In this document: piece by piece, positions 1-8,999 of the stretch
How positions within the stretch are numbered: position 1 is the first letter of the stretch
How the letters are laid out: each line of letters opens with the position of its first letter
NCBI GenBank assembly: GCA_026398535.1
Contig: JAPLSQ010000019.1
Location: 1 to 36,092, forward strand
Source of the DNA: Candidatus Sumerlaeota bacterium
Lineage (GTDB): Bacteria; Sumerlaeota; Sumerlaeia; Sumerlaeales; Sumerlaeaceae
DNA length: 36,092 bases
Direction: 5' to 3'
The notes under the pieces: generated by a model
What the model was told of the DNA's origin: nothing
Seen by the model: the letters and a program-made list of their open reading frames with translations, nothing else
The model's database searches: none
Translations under genes and position numbers: made by a program

Positions 1-1500
1 CCCCTTGAGCGTAAAATCTGTCAGGTAAGCGCTCTGGTAGATGTCATGGATGGATGATGACGCAAGGTAAAGCGTGCCATTGGCGTTGTTGCGCACGCAC
101 TGGTAGGCGCTGTTCTGCTCAAGCCCGGCGTAATCGAACGACCATGAAGCCCCGCCATCGGTGGTGCGTGTGGCGCGGATATCGCTGAAGCATGCGAAAA
201 TGTTGTTAGGGTCCGACCATGTGAGCCACCAGCAGGATGTGTTCTCAAATCCGACACCGCGATAATATTTGCGCTTGGGCGTCAGCGCGCCCTGCGGATT
301 CTGGTCGGCCGGATTGAGGTAGGCTTGGCGCCATGTGGTTCCGCCGTCTGTTGTGAGATGCAGGAATCCCAAATCAGTAAAAGCCGCGTGCGTGGCGTCA
401 TTCGGCGCGACGGCGAGACCGAGCGTTTCGGCGCCATAATCCCACCCGCGGTCGCCCCCGTCGCCGTCCCAGCCCGTCGACACGTTCGCGTTATTCTGCG
501 TGGTCAGCACGCTTTGCCACGAAGTGCCCCCATTCGTGGTCTTGTAGATACTCGGCCGGTAATTCGCATCCTGGCCTGAAGCATACGCCGTGGCAATATT
601 GTTCAGCGCTGTCGCCACGAAGGCCAGTCCGTTGCCGTCGCCCGTCGGCAGACCCGTGCTTCGCAACACCCAGTTGGTCTGCGGTGAATCGAGCGTGTAG
701 GCATCCTGATGCGTCCAGAACAAATCCTCGGGCTGCATGCCGGCATACGATGTGGCGGAAACAAGCGCGAAAAACCGGCGGGTGGTTCCCTGCCTTGCCC
801 CCGTGAATGCGCAGATTTTCTTTCCAAAGGGGAGACCCGACGCGGCCGCAAGTGCAAATGTCACGCCGCCGTTGGTCGAGTAAACAACGCCGGCATTCGT
901 CCCGAGATAAATATTATTCCCGTCATAAAACGCTCCCGCCACATAAAGACCGTCCGTATCGCTTCCATATGTGTATTTGACGGAAAATATGGTTCCTCCG
1001 TCGCTCGAGAAATACAGCGTGTCATAGCTCGTGACAATCAGGCGGTTATAATTCGCCGGATCGGCAAAAAGGCTGTAAGTGTATCCATCCGCTGGATCGG
1101 CAACAAGCGACGCCCATGTGACGCCGCCGTCATTGCTTCGCGCCGGGCGCACAAGATCGGCGCCGTCAACCGGCGAATAATCAAGCGCGTAAAGGATGTT
1201 CGGATCGTTGGTGAACTGAACATGGCATCCGCGGCCGCCGTGGATGTTAAGAAAGCTGATCGTAGACCATGAAGCGCCAAGGTTGTTTGACTGAAACAGG
1301 CCGCCCATGTCGCTGGCAGCGAACATCTGGTTGGGATTGTGGGGGCTGAAACTGGGGCTGAACATCGCCCCGCCGCCGCCGACGCCAACAGAATACCACT
1401 GAAGCGGCGGAGCCGCCGTCACACACGGAATCGAAATAAACAGCGAGATTGAAACCGCCAACGACTGAAACAACAACGAACGACCATGGTTGTTATGCAT
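1..1500 (-). CDS. Secreted Asp-box (BNR) repeat protein, GH74/sialidase-like propeller, 3' end outside window
   Basis: The minus strand reads open without a stop from ATG at 1500 to the first base, giving 500 codons; the C-terminus lies outside. Residues 1-30 form a signal peptide (basic start, hydrophobic core, ending near VTAA). At least six Asp-box motifs of the type S/T-x-D/N-G-G-x-T/S-W/F are visible near residues 122, 165, 208, 321, 383 and 446 (for example SNDGGVTW, TTDGGTTW, TTDGGASW). The mature start has a GGGG stretch and a DMGG motif resembling GH74 xyloglucanases. Asp boxes mark beta-propeller proteins such as sialidases, GH74 enzymes and Ycf48-like factors. Export suggests an extracytoplasmic glycan-binding or glycoside-hydrolase role, but no catalytic residue can be assigned. 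No strong ribosome binding site is seen (only AGAG before the ATG). Confidence 0.8.
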   Translation of the reverse strand, partial: MHNNHGRSLLFQSLAVSISLFISIPCVTAAPPLQWYSVGVGGGGAMFSPSFSPHNPNQMFAASDMGGLFQSNNLGASWSTISFLNIHGGRGCHVQFTNDPNILYALDYSPVDGADLVRPARSNDGGVTWASLVADPADGYTYSLFADPANYNRLIVTSYDTLYFSSDGGTIFSVKYTYGSDTDGLYVAGAFYDGNNIYLGTNAGVVYSTNGGVTFALAAASGLPFGKKICAFTGARQGTTRRFFALVSATSYAGMQPEDLFWTHQDAYTLDSPQTNWVLRSTGLPTGDGNGLAFVATALNNIATAYASGQDANYRPSIYKTTNGGTSWQSVLTTQNNANVSTGWDGDGGDRGWDYGAETLGLAVAPNDATHAAFTDLGFLHLTTDGGTTWRQAYLNPADQNPQGALTPKRKYYRGVGFENTSCWWLTWSDPNNIFACFSDIRATRTTDGGASWSFDYAGLEQNSAYQCVRNNANGTLYLASSSIHDIYQSAYLTDFTLKG

Positions 1501-1543
1501 CTCTATGACAGTCAGCCTTTTGCCTTCTTCCCTTTCAAAATCT

Positions 1544-1560
1544 CCGGTCTTGATGACCGG
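1544..1560. promoter_or_regulatory. Small perfect dyad in the divergent rbsK / Asp-box intergenic region
   Basis: CCGGTC at 1544-1549 pairs with GACCGG at 1555-1560 around a 5-nt loop. It lies about 100 bases before the ribokinase start and 44 bases before the Asp-box protein start, so it could be an operator or a leader hairpin for either gene. There is no T-run that would make it a convincing terminator. Confidence 0.3.
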
Positions 1561-1661
1561 AATCACTTAACATCAGTTCAAAGCGATATATTTTCATTTT
1601 CTTTGGCTTTTACGGGACAAATCATTTAGTGAGAGTTTTCCATTCCCGAAACGGAGGACTC

Positions 1662-2573
1662 ATGAAAAAACGAATCGTCGTGATCGGCAGTTCAAACACC
1701 GACATGGTGGTCAAATCCCAACGGTTGCCGCACGCGGGCGAGACAGTGATTGGCGGCGTGTTCCAGATATTCCCCGGCGGAAAAGGCGCCAATCAGGCCG
1801 TGTCGGCAGCGCGGGCGGGCGGGGATGTGACCTTTATTGCCGCGCTTGGGCGCGACGCCCTCGGCGATCAGGCAGCGGCCAACTTCAGCCGCGAGGGCAT
1901 CGACATTTCCCTTATCAAGCGCGTCGAAGGCGCGGCTTCGGGCGTGGCGTTGATTCTTGTGAATGAGGCTGGCGAGAACATCATATCGGTGGCGCCGGGC
2001 GCCAACTTATGCCTGGCGCCCACCGATCTCGACAGTGTTGATTTCACGAATTATGGTTTCGCCGTCTTCCAGCTCGAAATCCCGGTCGAAACGGTGGCGC
2101 GCGGACTGGAACTGGCGCGCAAGGCGGGATGCGTCACCGTGCTCAATCCCGCGCCCGCCCATCCCCTGCCGCCGCGGATGTTCCATAATATAGATTGCTT
2201 CACGCCAAACCAGCACGAAATCGCCATGTATGCGGACGGAACGGAAGACGCCGGGAAGACGATCGAAACGCAGGCGCGCGCCCTGCTTTCTCTCGGGTGC
2301 CGGCGCGTGATTGTGACCCGGGGGGCGGAGGGCGTGGTCATTGTGGACAAGGACGGGGCGCAACGTGTCGCTGCGCCTCAGGTGAAAGCCGTCGACACGG
2401 TGGGCGCGGGCGATTGTTTCACGGGCTGTTTTGTCGCGTCGCTGAGCGCGGGATCAGCCACGCCGGATGCCGCCCGCTACGCATGCCATGGCGCGGCTCT
2501 TTCCGTGCAAAAACCGGGCGCCCAGACGTCATTCCCAGCGGACGATAAAATACGCGCATTCATGAACCGATAA
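1662..2573 (+). CDS. rbsK: Ribokinase (PfkB family sugar kinase)
   Basis: A 303-residue PfkB-family kinase, the usual length for ribokinase. It phosphorylates D-ribose (or a related sugar) at O5 with ATP in the cytoplasm. The N-terminus has the ribokinase start GSSNTDMVVK. PfkB signature 1 is GGKGANQAVSAARAG near residue 40, and signature 2 is DTVGAGDCFTG near residue 247, which carries the catalytic Asp and the anion hole. The ATG at 1662 is preferred over an in-frame ATG at 1629 because GGAGG lies five bases before it and the protein starts cleanly with MKKRIVV. No ribose transporter is adjacent, and the gene appears monocistronic. Specificity for ribose rather than another pentose or nucleoside is inferred from overall likeness. 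Confidence 0.9.
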   Translation: MKKRIVVIGSSNTDMVVKSQRLPHAGETVIGGVFQIFPGGKGANQAVSAARAGGDVTFIAALGRDALGDQAAANFSREGIDISLIKRVEGAASGVALILVNEAGENIISVAPGANLCLAPTDLDSVDFTNYGFAVFQLEIPVETVARGLELARKAGCVTVLNPAPAHPLPPRMFHNIDCFTPNQHEIAMYADGTEDAGKTIETQARALLSLGCRRVIVTRGAEGVVIVDKDGAQRVAAPQVKAVDTVGAGDCFTGCFVASLSAGSATPDAARYACHGAALSVQKPGAQTSFPADDKIRAFMNR

Positions 2574-2606
2574 CCGGCATGGGCAGGCGCGGCGGAGAGT
2601 CTTTGT

Positions 2607-2645
2607 AAAAAAAAATGGCCAAGGCAGTTCTTATGCCCTGGCCAT
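2607..2645 (-). terminator. Rho-independent terminator of the SYLF gene
   Basis: A 12-bp stem (2615-2626 with 2634-2645, one G-T pair) with a 7-nt loop is followed on the minus strand by a run of nine T (2607-2615). It starts 25 bases after the SYLF stop codon. It is also just downstream of the converging rbsK stop, but lacks a T-run in that direction. Confidence 0.85.
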
Positions 2646-2669
2646 ATCATGTATCCGATTTGCCTTGTG

Positions 2670-3449
2670 TCAGGAGGCTTTTTTCGCGGCGGGTTTTGTC
2701 TTCTCCTTGGATTTCTCCTTGGCTGGTTGCTGCTCCGTCGCGGCGGGCGGCCTGGGTTCGGGGGTGCGGGTCCATTTGTATATCTGCTTGACAAGATCCG
2801 ACGCTGCCGGGGGCATCCTCACATTGCCTCCCGCAAAGAGTATTTGGGGGGTAATGTCCTGCGCCTGATAATAGGAACAATTGGCGGCGTTTTCAATGCT
2901 CATTACGGCGCCGTTCAGGGCGAGTCCCACAAACAATCCGCGCGTTTGCGAATACGAGAAAACAGACGCGTCCAGATTCAGGTTCGTGGCGGCTGTGGCG
3001 TCGCGTCCCAGCGGGCCCGCGGCCACTGATGCATCAGCGCCAAGTGTTGTTGAACCCTTGAGCAGCGATTCAATGCCGCGGCGGTTGCGGAACACGAGGA
3101 TCAAATCCATGGATTCAACCCCGATCTGCCAGCCAAAACTGCCGCCTATAATCGTCAGGAACGCCGGCGGCGACCATGTCTTGTCCTCACGGCGCACAAA
3201 CAGCACACCTTCACCGCGCTGCGCGCCGAAAATAAATCCCGCGCGAATCACGTTCGGAATAATCGCCACGCCCGAGGCATCCTTCAGCAGAAATTCCGGA
3301 ATCGCCTTCGCCGGCATGCCAGAAACGGAGGCCAGCACTTCCGTGGCGTTGTTGATAATCTTGTCTTGCTTTGTCTGAGCCAGGCCAGCCGAGGGCATCG
3401 CGCACAACACAGCAAGAGCTACAGCGGACAACTTGCACATTTTGATCAT
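2670..3449 (-). CDS. Secreted SYLF-domain (Ysc84/DUF500-like) lipid-binding protein
   Basis: 259 residues when started at 3449 (MIKMCKLSAVAL...), which has AAGGAG nine bases upstream and begins a standard signal peptide cleaved near GLAQ; an upstream in-frame ATG at 3491 would bury that peptide. The body matches the SYLF family: ASGVAIIPNVIRAGFIFG, then GEGVLFVRR, GGSFGWQIGVES and DLILVFRNRRG. SYLF domains bind phosphoinositides in eukaryotes (Ysc84, SH3YL1), while bacterial members are exported proteins of unclear, probably membrane- or lipid-related, function. The tail (residues about 232-259) is low-complexity and rich in K, E, A and P. It is a single gene with its own terminator. Confidence 0.85.
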   Translation of the reverse strand: MIKMCKLSAVALAVLCAMPSAGLAQTKQDKIINNATEVLASVSGMPAKAIPEFLLKDASGVAIIPNVIRAGFIFGAQRGEGVLFVRREDKTWSPPAFLTIIGGSFGWQIGVESMDLILVFRNRRGIESLLKGSTTLGADASVAAGPLGRDATAATNLNLDASVFSYSQTRGLFVGLALNGAVMSIENAANCSYYQAQDITPQILFAGGNVRMPPAASDLVKQIYKWTRTPEPRPPAATEQQPAKEKSKEKTKPAAKKAS

Positions 3450-3601
3450 CTTGATCTTCTCCTTCACGAGAATGATATCTATGAACATCATATTCCCACA
3501 ACGATGATGATAGTCAACTGCTGAATCCGTATAAATGCGATTCCCCTCAGATGGCGCCCATTTGTCACTGCCAAAATCGGACGCGCACGGAGCGTGTGTT
3601 C

Positions 3602-5038
3602 TTAATAGCGGTAGTGCTCATCTTTGTAGGGGCCGTCAACCGGCACGCTGATGTAGCCGGCTTGCTCGGGCGTGAGCCTGGTCAGCTTCACCCCGAGCTG
3701 GTCAAGATGCAAACGCGCGACTTTCTCGTCGAGCACCTTGGGCAAACGGTAGACCTGCCGTTTGTACTTCCCGCTCTCGCGCTCTTTCCAAAGCTCAATT
3801 TGCGCAAGCGTCTGGTTGGTGAAGCTGTTGCTCATGACAAAACTCGGATGCCCCATGGCGCAGCCAAGGTTCACAAGACGTCCCTTGGCCAGCACCGTCA
3901 GGCGTTTGCCATTGGGCCATTCAATCTGATCAACCTGCGGCTTGATCTCGTGCGCCTTGAGTCGCGGGTCGGTATAGAGCGAATTCACCTGGATTTCCGA
4001 GTCGAAGTGGCCGATATTGCAAACGATGGCCTCGTGTTTCATCTTGTCCATGTGTTCGCGGGTGATGACATCGACATTGCCCGTAGCCGTGACAAAAATG
4101 TCGCCCCATGAGCAAGCATCATCCATCGTGACCACCTGGTAGCCTTCCATGGCGGCCTGAAGAGCGATAATGGGATCGATCTCGGTGACAAACACAACGG
4201 CGCCGAGACCGCGAAACGCCTGGGTGCAGCCTTTGCCCACATCGCCATATCCGCACACGACGCACTTCTTGCCCGCGATCATGACATCCGTGGCGCGTTT
4301 AATGCCGTCCATGAGCGATTCGCGGCAGCCGTAAAGATTGTCGAATTTGCTCTTGGTCACGGAATCATTCACATTGAACGCCGGAAAAAGCAACTTGCCT
4401 TCCTTGGACATAAGATAAAGGCGATGGACACCGGTCGTGGTCTCCTCGCTGACGCCCACAATGCCGGCGGCCATGACGCGCCAGAAGCGGGGATTTTCAT
4501 CGAGCGTGCGATTGAGCAGACGGTCGATGATTTCGATCTCCTCATTGTCAGTGCAGACGGCGGGCTTGCGGCCGGTCCGCTCGAATTCGATCTCGCGCTC
4601 GCAGCCGCGATGCACGAGCAGGGTGGCGTCGCCGCCGTCATCAACGATAAGCGTGGGGCCGGCCTCATGCGACAGGGCAAGCTTTGTGAACTCCCAGTAT
4701 TCCTCCAGCGTCTCGCCCTTGCAGGCAAACACTGGAATCCCGGTTGCCGCGATTGCCGCCGCCGCGTGATCCTGGGTTGAGTAGATGTTGCAGCTTGCCC
4801 AACGCACTTGAGCGCCAAGCTCGACGAGGGTCTCGATGAGCACGGCCGTTTGAATCGTCATGTGAAGCGACCCCGAAATGCGCGCGCCCGCCAGAGGTTT
4901 CAAGGGACCATACTCTCTGCGGGTGGCCATGAGACCGGGCATCTCATGCTCGGCCATGCGGATTTCATCCCTGCCCCAGCGGGACAGCGAGATGTCCTTA
5001 ATGCGATACTCGGAGGTTGCTGCTGCGACTGTTGACAT
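3602..5038 (-). CDS. ahcY: S-adenosyl-L-homocysteine hydrolase
   Basis: 478 residues, the long bacterial form. The enzyme splits S-adenosylhomocysteine to adenosine and homocysteine using bound NAD, clearing the product inhibitor of methyltransferases. Visible hallmarks are the substrate-site motif [16 protein letters not shown], the Rossmann NAD motif CGYGDVGKG near residue 263, the [14 protein letters not shown] block with the substrate-binding Lys/Asp, [10 protein letters not shown], and the conserved C-terminal KDEHYRY that reaches the NAD of the neighbouring subunit. GGAGA lies upstream of the ATG. It stands alone on this strand. The left copy of a 37-bp repeat begins 42 bases upstream, so its promoter must lie in or beside that repeat. 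No SAH-riboswitch-like structure is evident in the short AT-rich leader. Confidence 0.97.
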   Translation of the reverse strand: MSTVAAATSEYRIKDISLSRWGRDEIRMAEHEMPGLMATRREYGPLKPLAGARISGSLHMTIQTAVLIETLVELGAQVRWASCNIYSTQDHAAAAIAATGIPVFACKGETLEEYWEFTKLALSHEAGPTLIVDDGGDATLLVHRGCEREIEFERTGRKPAVCTDNEEIEIIDRLLNRTLDENPRFWRVMAAGIVGVSEETTTGVHRLYLMSKEGKLLFPAFNVNDSVTKSKFDNLYGCRESLMDGIKRATDVMIAGKKCVVCGYGDVGKGCTQAFRGLGAVVFVTEIDPIIALQAAMEGYQVVTMDDACSWGDIFVTATGNVDVITREHMDKMKHEAIVCNIGHFDSEIQVNSLYTDPRLKAHEIKPQVDQIEWPNGKRLTVLAKGRLVNLGCAMGHPSFVMSNSFTNQTLAQIELWKERESGKYKRQVYRLPKVLDEKVARLHLDQLGVKLTRLTPEQAGYISVPVDGPYKDEHYRY

Positions 5039-5079
5039 TCTTGTTTTGTCTCCTTTTATAATATTAAATGTTTATCATA

Positions 5080-5116
5080 CTAAAAGCTGTAACACGGAGT
5101 TGCGCAGAGGAGGCGC
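5080..5116. repeat. 37-bp direct repeat, left copy
   Basis: These 37 bases are identical to 5562-5598. The core has an internal period of about 12 bases built on CGGAGTTGCGCAGAG-like units and continues less exactly to about 5130 (GCAGAG repeats followed by an A-run). The copy lies between the 3' end of the GxxExxY gene and the 5' end of ahcY. Confidence 0.9.
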
Positions 5117-5159
5117 AGAGAGCCGCAGAGAAAAAAACGACGCGGTAAAAGTTTTTCTC

Positions 5160-5543
5160 TCAATCCAGAACATAGCGTTTGATGCCATCCTTCATAAGCA
5201 GAACGTTGAAATTCAGGAGCAGGCATATATGCTTGCGGCTGAAACGCAGATACGTCAGGCACTGAGCCTCGTGAACGGGGGAGATTGAATCTGCTACTTT
5301 CAGTTCAATCACAACGTTGTCATCCACAACGAAATCCATGCGGTAGCCGCAGTCGAGCTTGAGTCCCTTGTACTCGATCGGCAACGGCAATTGGCGTTCG
5401 TATCGTAGGCCAAGAATATTAAATTCATGCGCAAGACATGCCTCGTACGCCGATTCAAGCAGACCGGGGCCAAGTTCCCTGTGCACCGAGATCGCAGCTC
5501 CGATGACGGCCCAGGTTATCGCGTTTTCCGGTCTATCTTGCAA
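5160..5543 (-). CDS. GxxExxY protein (PD-(D/E)xK-like fold)
   Basis: 127 residues, typical for the family. The name-giving motif is at G27-LL-E30-SA-Y33 within GPGLLESAYE. The region D70-FVVDDNVVI-E80-L-K82 has the spacing of a PD-(D/E)xK nuclease core (D, then ExK), with E30 as a possible first acid. The C-terminus has the usual YLRFS...LLLNFN block. The family is widespread, often multicopy, and of unknown biochemical function; nuclease activity is only suggested by the fold. The gene is enclosed by identical 37-bp direct repeats (5080-5116 and 5562-5598), the right copy starting 19 bases before its start codon. The start is preceded by AGAT-rich sequence without a clear Shine-Dalgarno. Confidence 0.85.
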   Translation of the reverse strand: MQDRPENAITWAVIGAAISVHRELGPGLLESAYEACLAHEFNILGLRYERQLPLPIEYKGLKLDCGYRMDFVVDDNVVIELKVADSISPVHEAQCLTYLRFSRKHICLLLNFNVLLMKDGIKRYVLD

Positions 5544-5561
5544 GATTGATATTTTTTCTTT

Positions 5562-5598
5562 CTAAAAGCTGTAACACGGAGTTGCGCAGAGGAGGCGC
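5562..5598. repeat. 37-bp direct repeat, right copy
   Basis: Identical over 37 bases to 5080-5116 and in the same orientation. It lies immediately upstream of the GxxExxY start, so it probably contains part of that gene's leader or promoter. After the match the two copies diverge into different A-rich tracts. Confidence 0.9.
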
Positions 5599-5620
5599 TG
5601 AAAAAAAAAACGATGCTTCT

Positions 5621-5665
5621 TTTCTCCGTGGTCCTCTGTGCCATCTTCGTGGTTCTCCGTGTCAC
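5621..5665. repeat. Related CTCCGTG/CTCTGTG repeat tract in inverted orientation
   Basis: The stretch carries CTCCGTG, CTCTGTG, TTCGTGG and CTCCGTG units about 10-13 bases apart. These are the reverse complement of the CACGGAG / GCAGAGG units in the right direct repeat, so 5576-5598 and 5621-5665 can form an imperfect long hairpin. It marks the right edge of the repeat nest around the GxxExxY gene. Confidence 0.6.
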
Positions 5666-5856
5666 TGTATTTTTCTCCCGGTCACGCAGTACAACTCTGG
5701 CAGCGGAGGCAGAGGATGTTCCGGACGCGGGAGGCGCGGCAATGGCCATGAAAGGATATAGGCGTTACTGACGCGATTCGTCATTTATTCGTCGGCGGCA
5801 GAATGCATCGATCCCCCCCGCAACCAAATCAAGATGCGCCTGAAGAAACGGCCGGA

Positions 5857-7728
5857 TCAGGCTTTGCGCTTGAACTGGCGGTCAAGCTGGTCGCGCGTGA
5901 GCATGATCATGGTGGGGCGGCCGTGGGGGCAGGTGAAACCGAGTTGCGCGCCGCCGAGGTCGCGTATGAGCGCGCGCATTTCGGGGGGTTGCAACTGCTG
6001 ACCCGCCTTGATGGCGGAACGGCACGCCATGCGGGTGATGACGCGGTCGCGCAACTCGGCCGCATCAGCGCTCTTGCCGAATGTCTCGCAGTCCTCGATA
6101 AGATCAGAGATTACGGCTGCCGCGTCGAGGCTGGGCAGGTCGGCCGGGATGGAGTGAACGAGGAAAGTTTGCCCGCCGAATGGTTCGACATTCAGTCCCA
6201 GCTCAGCCAGCTCCGGCAGAAGTTTGTTCATGAAAGCCAGGGCGGGCGCCGGCACATCAACGGATACGGGGATGAGCAACGGCTGTGCGTTTGGCGAGAT
6301 TTGTCCGCGCGACAGGCGCGCGTGAATCAGGCGCTCGTGCGCGGCATGCTGGTCAATGAGCAGAAGATCGTCGCCGCACCGCGCGACGATGTAACACTGG
6401 GCGATCTGTCCCAGCGGCTCAGGCATGACGGCGAACGGCATGGGCGCGGTGTGATCATCAGCATCCGCTGCCGGAATTGTCCCCGTTTCATCCGCCGGCG
6501 CGTTGTCCACGCTGGAAGAAGAGGGAAAATCTGGATGTCTGAATTCAGGGAACTGTTTTGCCGCGCCGCTGGAAGCCTCCCGCCCGGCAAGGGGCGGTTG
6601 CAAGCTCTGCGTGAACATGCTGAAATCAACAGGAATGACATTTGCGGATCGTGAATCCCGCATCGGCGGCGCGCCGGGCGGCAGTGGCGGCTGCACGCCG
6701 CGCTCCCCCGCGCTGTCATCCCCGCCAAATTCAATGGCAGGCATCAGGTTGGCCGCGGCAAGGGTTTCGCGTATGGCGCGATGCGCAAGTCCACTGATCA
6801 TGTTTTCGTTGCGGAAGCGCACCTCATCCTTTGTGGGATGCACATTGACGTCAACCTCGCCCGCCGGCACGACGACATCAAGCACGGCCACAGGGAAGCG
6901 CCGGGTCATGACAAGCCCTTTGCAGGCTTCCTGAAGCATAAAGGAAAGCTGGCGGCTGACGATGGGCCGCCCGTTGACGAAGAAGAATTGATGAGCACGA
7001 TCCTTGCGTGTGACCGATGGGCGGACAACAAAGCCTCGCACAGCGACGCCGTGGCGCCCGGCATTCACCGCGAGCAGGTTGCCCGCGATCTGTGAACCCA
7101 GCAGCATCGTGATGCGTTCCTCCCATGGCTGGCGGGCGGGCAGATCAACGAGCGCGGATTTGCCGGCCGTGAAGGTGAAGGCGATTTCGGGTTCGATGAG
7201 AGTCTGACGGGTGAAGACAGTCATCGCCTGGTGGAGTTCGGACGCGGCGCTTTTCATGAACTTGAGCCGCGCGGGGGTGTTGAAGAAAAGATCGCGCACA
7301 CGGACGTCGGTTCCCTCGGGGGCGCCGGCGGGTTCGACAAAGGGTTCACCCGCTCCCTCGGCGCGGATGCGCGTTCCGGCCACGCTGCCGCGTCTGCGGG
7401 TGAGAATTTCGACGCGCGCGACGGCGGCGACTGAAGCAAGCGCTTCCCCGCGGAACCCGCGCGTCGTCAGGCTCCACAAATCCTCGAATTCGCTGATTTT
7501 GCTAGTGGCATGGCGCACAAAGGCCAGCGCGGCCTCATCGCGGTCCATGCCGCAACCGTCGTCGCTCACGCGGATGTCGCGGCAATCATTGCCCAGTTCC
7601 ACGCGTATGCGTTGCGCGCCGGCGTCGATGGCGTTCTCCACGAGTTCCTTGACAACCGATGCCGGACGCACAATGACCTCGCCCGCGGCAATCTTGTTGA
7701 CCATGGATTCCGGCAGAACGCGGATCAT
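5857..7728 (-). CDS. mutL: DNA mismatch repair protein MutL
   Basis: 623 residues. The N-terminal GHKL ATPase has KIAAGEVIVRPASVVKELVEN (catalytic E28, Mg-binding N32), DDGCGM and TRGFRGEAL, followed by the S5-fold domain (FVNGRPIV, VNVHPTKDEVRF). A variable acidic linker covers residues about 340-430. The C-terminal dimerisation/endonuclease domain has DQHAAHER (D459-E465), ACRSAIKAGQQ and CPHGRP. MutL links MutS mismatch recognition to strand incision. The DQHA(x)2E(x)4E motif, conserved in MutL proteins that nick DNA, ends here in Ala470 instead of Glu, while the other metal-site motifs remain. It is in the same direction as proB but 122 bases downstream of it, so it may be co-transcribed. 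Confidence 0.96.
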   Translation of the reverse strand: MIRVLPESMVNKIAAGEVIVRPASVVKELVENAIDAGAQRIRVELGNDCRDIRVSDDGCGMDRDEAALAFVRHATSKISEFEDLWSLTTRGFRGEALASVAAVARVEILTRRRGSVAGTRIRAEGAGEPFVEPAGAPEGTDVRVRDLFFNTPARLKFMKSAASELHQAMTVFTRQTLIEPEIAFTFTAGKSALVDLPARQPWEERITMLLGSQIAGNLLAVNAGRHGVAVRGFVVRPSVTRKDRAHQFFFVNGRPIVSRQLSFMLQEACKGLVMTRRFPVAVLDVVVPAGEVDVNVHPTKDEVRFRNENMISGLAHRAIRETLAAANLMPAIEFGGDDSAGERGVQPPLPPGAPPMRDSRSANVIPVDFSMFTQSLQPPLAGREASSGAAKQFPEFRHPDFPSSSSVDNAPADETGTIPAADADDHTAPMPFAVMPEPLGQIAQCYIVARCGDDLLLIDQHAAHERLIHARLSRGQISPNAQPLLIPVSVDVPAPALAFMNKLLPELAELGLNVEPFGGQTFLVHSIPADLPSLDAAAVISDLIEDCETFGKSADAAELRDRVITRMACRSAIKAGQQLQPPEMRALIRDLGGAQLGFTCPHGRPTMIMLTRDQLDRQFKRKA

Positions 7729-7850
7729 CGGAGGCGGATGCCTGTTTGTAAAATAAGCGCAGAGCGCAAAGTCATATCAGACGGGCCGGACGGGTTGGAC
7801 ATATGCGTCCTGTCAATATTCCCCATGCCCATTTTCTCTGTCACCTTGCC

Positions 7851-8999
7851 TCACATCAGCGCCAGGTTGTCGCGGTGAATGGCTTCGTCATAGCTTTTTG
7901 AGCCGAGGATCGCCTCGATTTCCGATGACCGATGACCGGCGATCCGCTCCAGTTCTTCGGCGTTGTAATTGACGATGCCGCGCCCGAGCACCCGCCCGCT
8001 GGAGTCGACAATCTCGGCGACATCGCCAGCATCGAAGTTCCCCTCGACCCTCGATATCCCCGCAGGCAGCAGCGATTTATTGTTCTTGAGCAGCGCATTT
8101 CGCGCTCCCTCGTCGATGTGCAGGCGGCGTCCGGCGGCGCTTCGCTTGCTGAGTATCCAATGACGCCAGCTTGAATGGCGGCGCGGCTGTGCCGGGAAAT
8201 AGGTGCCGCGGAAATCTCCTGTGAAGATGTGCTCGAGCTTGCCGGGTTGCCGGCCGTTGGCAATGGCCACGCACACGCCCTGAGTCGTTGCCAGCCGCGC
8301 CGCGGCCAGCTTGCTCCTCATGCCGCCGCTGCCGACCGTGACGTCCGGACCCGGCGGCGGGCACATCTGTTCGATGAGCGCGGGAGTGAGCCGTTCGACG
8401 CGCTCGATAAGTTTCGCGCCCGGATTGCTCTTGGGATTGCTGTCATAGAGCCCGTCAACGTCGGAGAGCAACACCAGCGCCTCGGCCTGCATGCCCACGG
8501 CCACCAGCGCCGCAAGACCGTCGTTGTCGCCGAACTTGAGCTCGTCCACGGTTGTCGTGTCATTTTCGTTGATGATCGGCAGACATCCGAGCCGCAGAAG
8601 ATGACTGAGCGTATAGCCGGTGTTGAGGTAGCGGCGCCTGTCCTCCATGTCGCCGTGGGTCAGCAGCATCTGGCCGACCACGATGCCGTGCTCGGCGAAA
8701 ATATCCGAATAAAGGCGCATGATGCGCGATTGTCCGACGGCGGCAAGCGCCTGTTTTTCGGCGATGGTCAATTTGCGTGAGGCCGGTATACCGAGCGCGC
8801 TGCGCCCTGAGGCCACGGCGCCCGAGGTGACGACGATGGGGCTGTGTTTGCCGCGCACAAGGCCGGCGAAAGAACCGCACAGACCGCGCAGTATGGCGGT
8901 GTCAATTTCGCCGGATGCGGTCGTCAAAACCGCGGAGCCGACCTTGATGACCGCCGTGCGCGCCCGCGCGAAAGGCGATGGCGACAATTTGGGGCTCAT
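7851..8999 (-). CDS. proB: Glutamate 5-kinase with C-terminal PUA domain
   Basis: 382 residues. It phosphorylates glutamate on the gamma-carboxyl, the first step of proline synthesis. The amino-acid-kinase domain (about 1-265) shows VIKVGSAVLT, VVTSGAVASGRSALGI, INENDTTTVDELKFGDND, LLSDVDGLYDSNP and VGSGGMRSKLAAARLA. A PUA domain (about 290-370, HIDEGARNALLKNNKSLLPAGI onward) follows, as in full-length bacterial enzymes. The ATG overlaps the stop of the EF-G-like gene by the four bases ATGA, which implies translational coupling. proA is not in the window. Confidence 0.96.
   Translation of the reverse strand: MSPKLSPSPFARARTAVIKVGSAVLTTASGEIDTAILRGLCGSFAGLVRGKHSPIVVTSGAVASGRSALGIPASRKLTIAEKQALAAVGQSRIMRLYSDIFAEHGIVVGQMLLTHGDMEDRRRYLNTGYTLSHLLRLGCLPIINENDTTTVDELKFGDNDGLAALVAVGMQAEALVLLSDVDGLYDSNPKSNPGAKLIERVERLTPALIEQMCPPPGPDVTVGSGGMRSKLAAARLATTQGVCVAIANGRQPGKLEHIFTGDFRGTYFPAQPRRHSSWRHWILSKRSAAGRRLHIDEGARNALLKNNKSLLPAGISRVEGNFDAGDVAEIVDSSGRVLGRGIVNYNAEELERIAGHRSSEIEAILGSKSYDEAIHRDNLALM

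Noticed and set aside
709..1272. 187-codon plus-strand frame
   Set aside because: It is opposite the continuous Asp-box frame and has no recognisable features.
5039..5079. Possible SAH riboswitch before ahcY
   Set aside because: The leader is short, AT-rich and unstructured by eye; no riboswitch core could be drawn.
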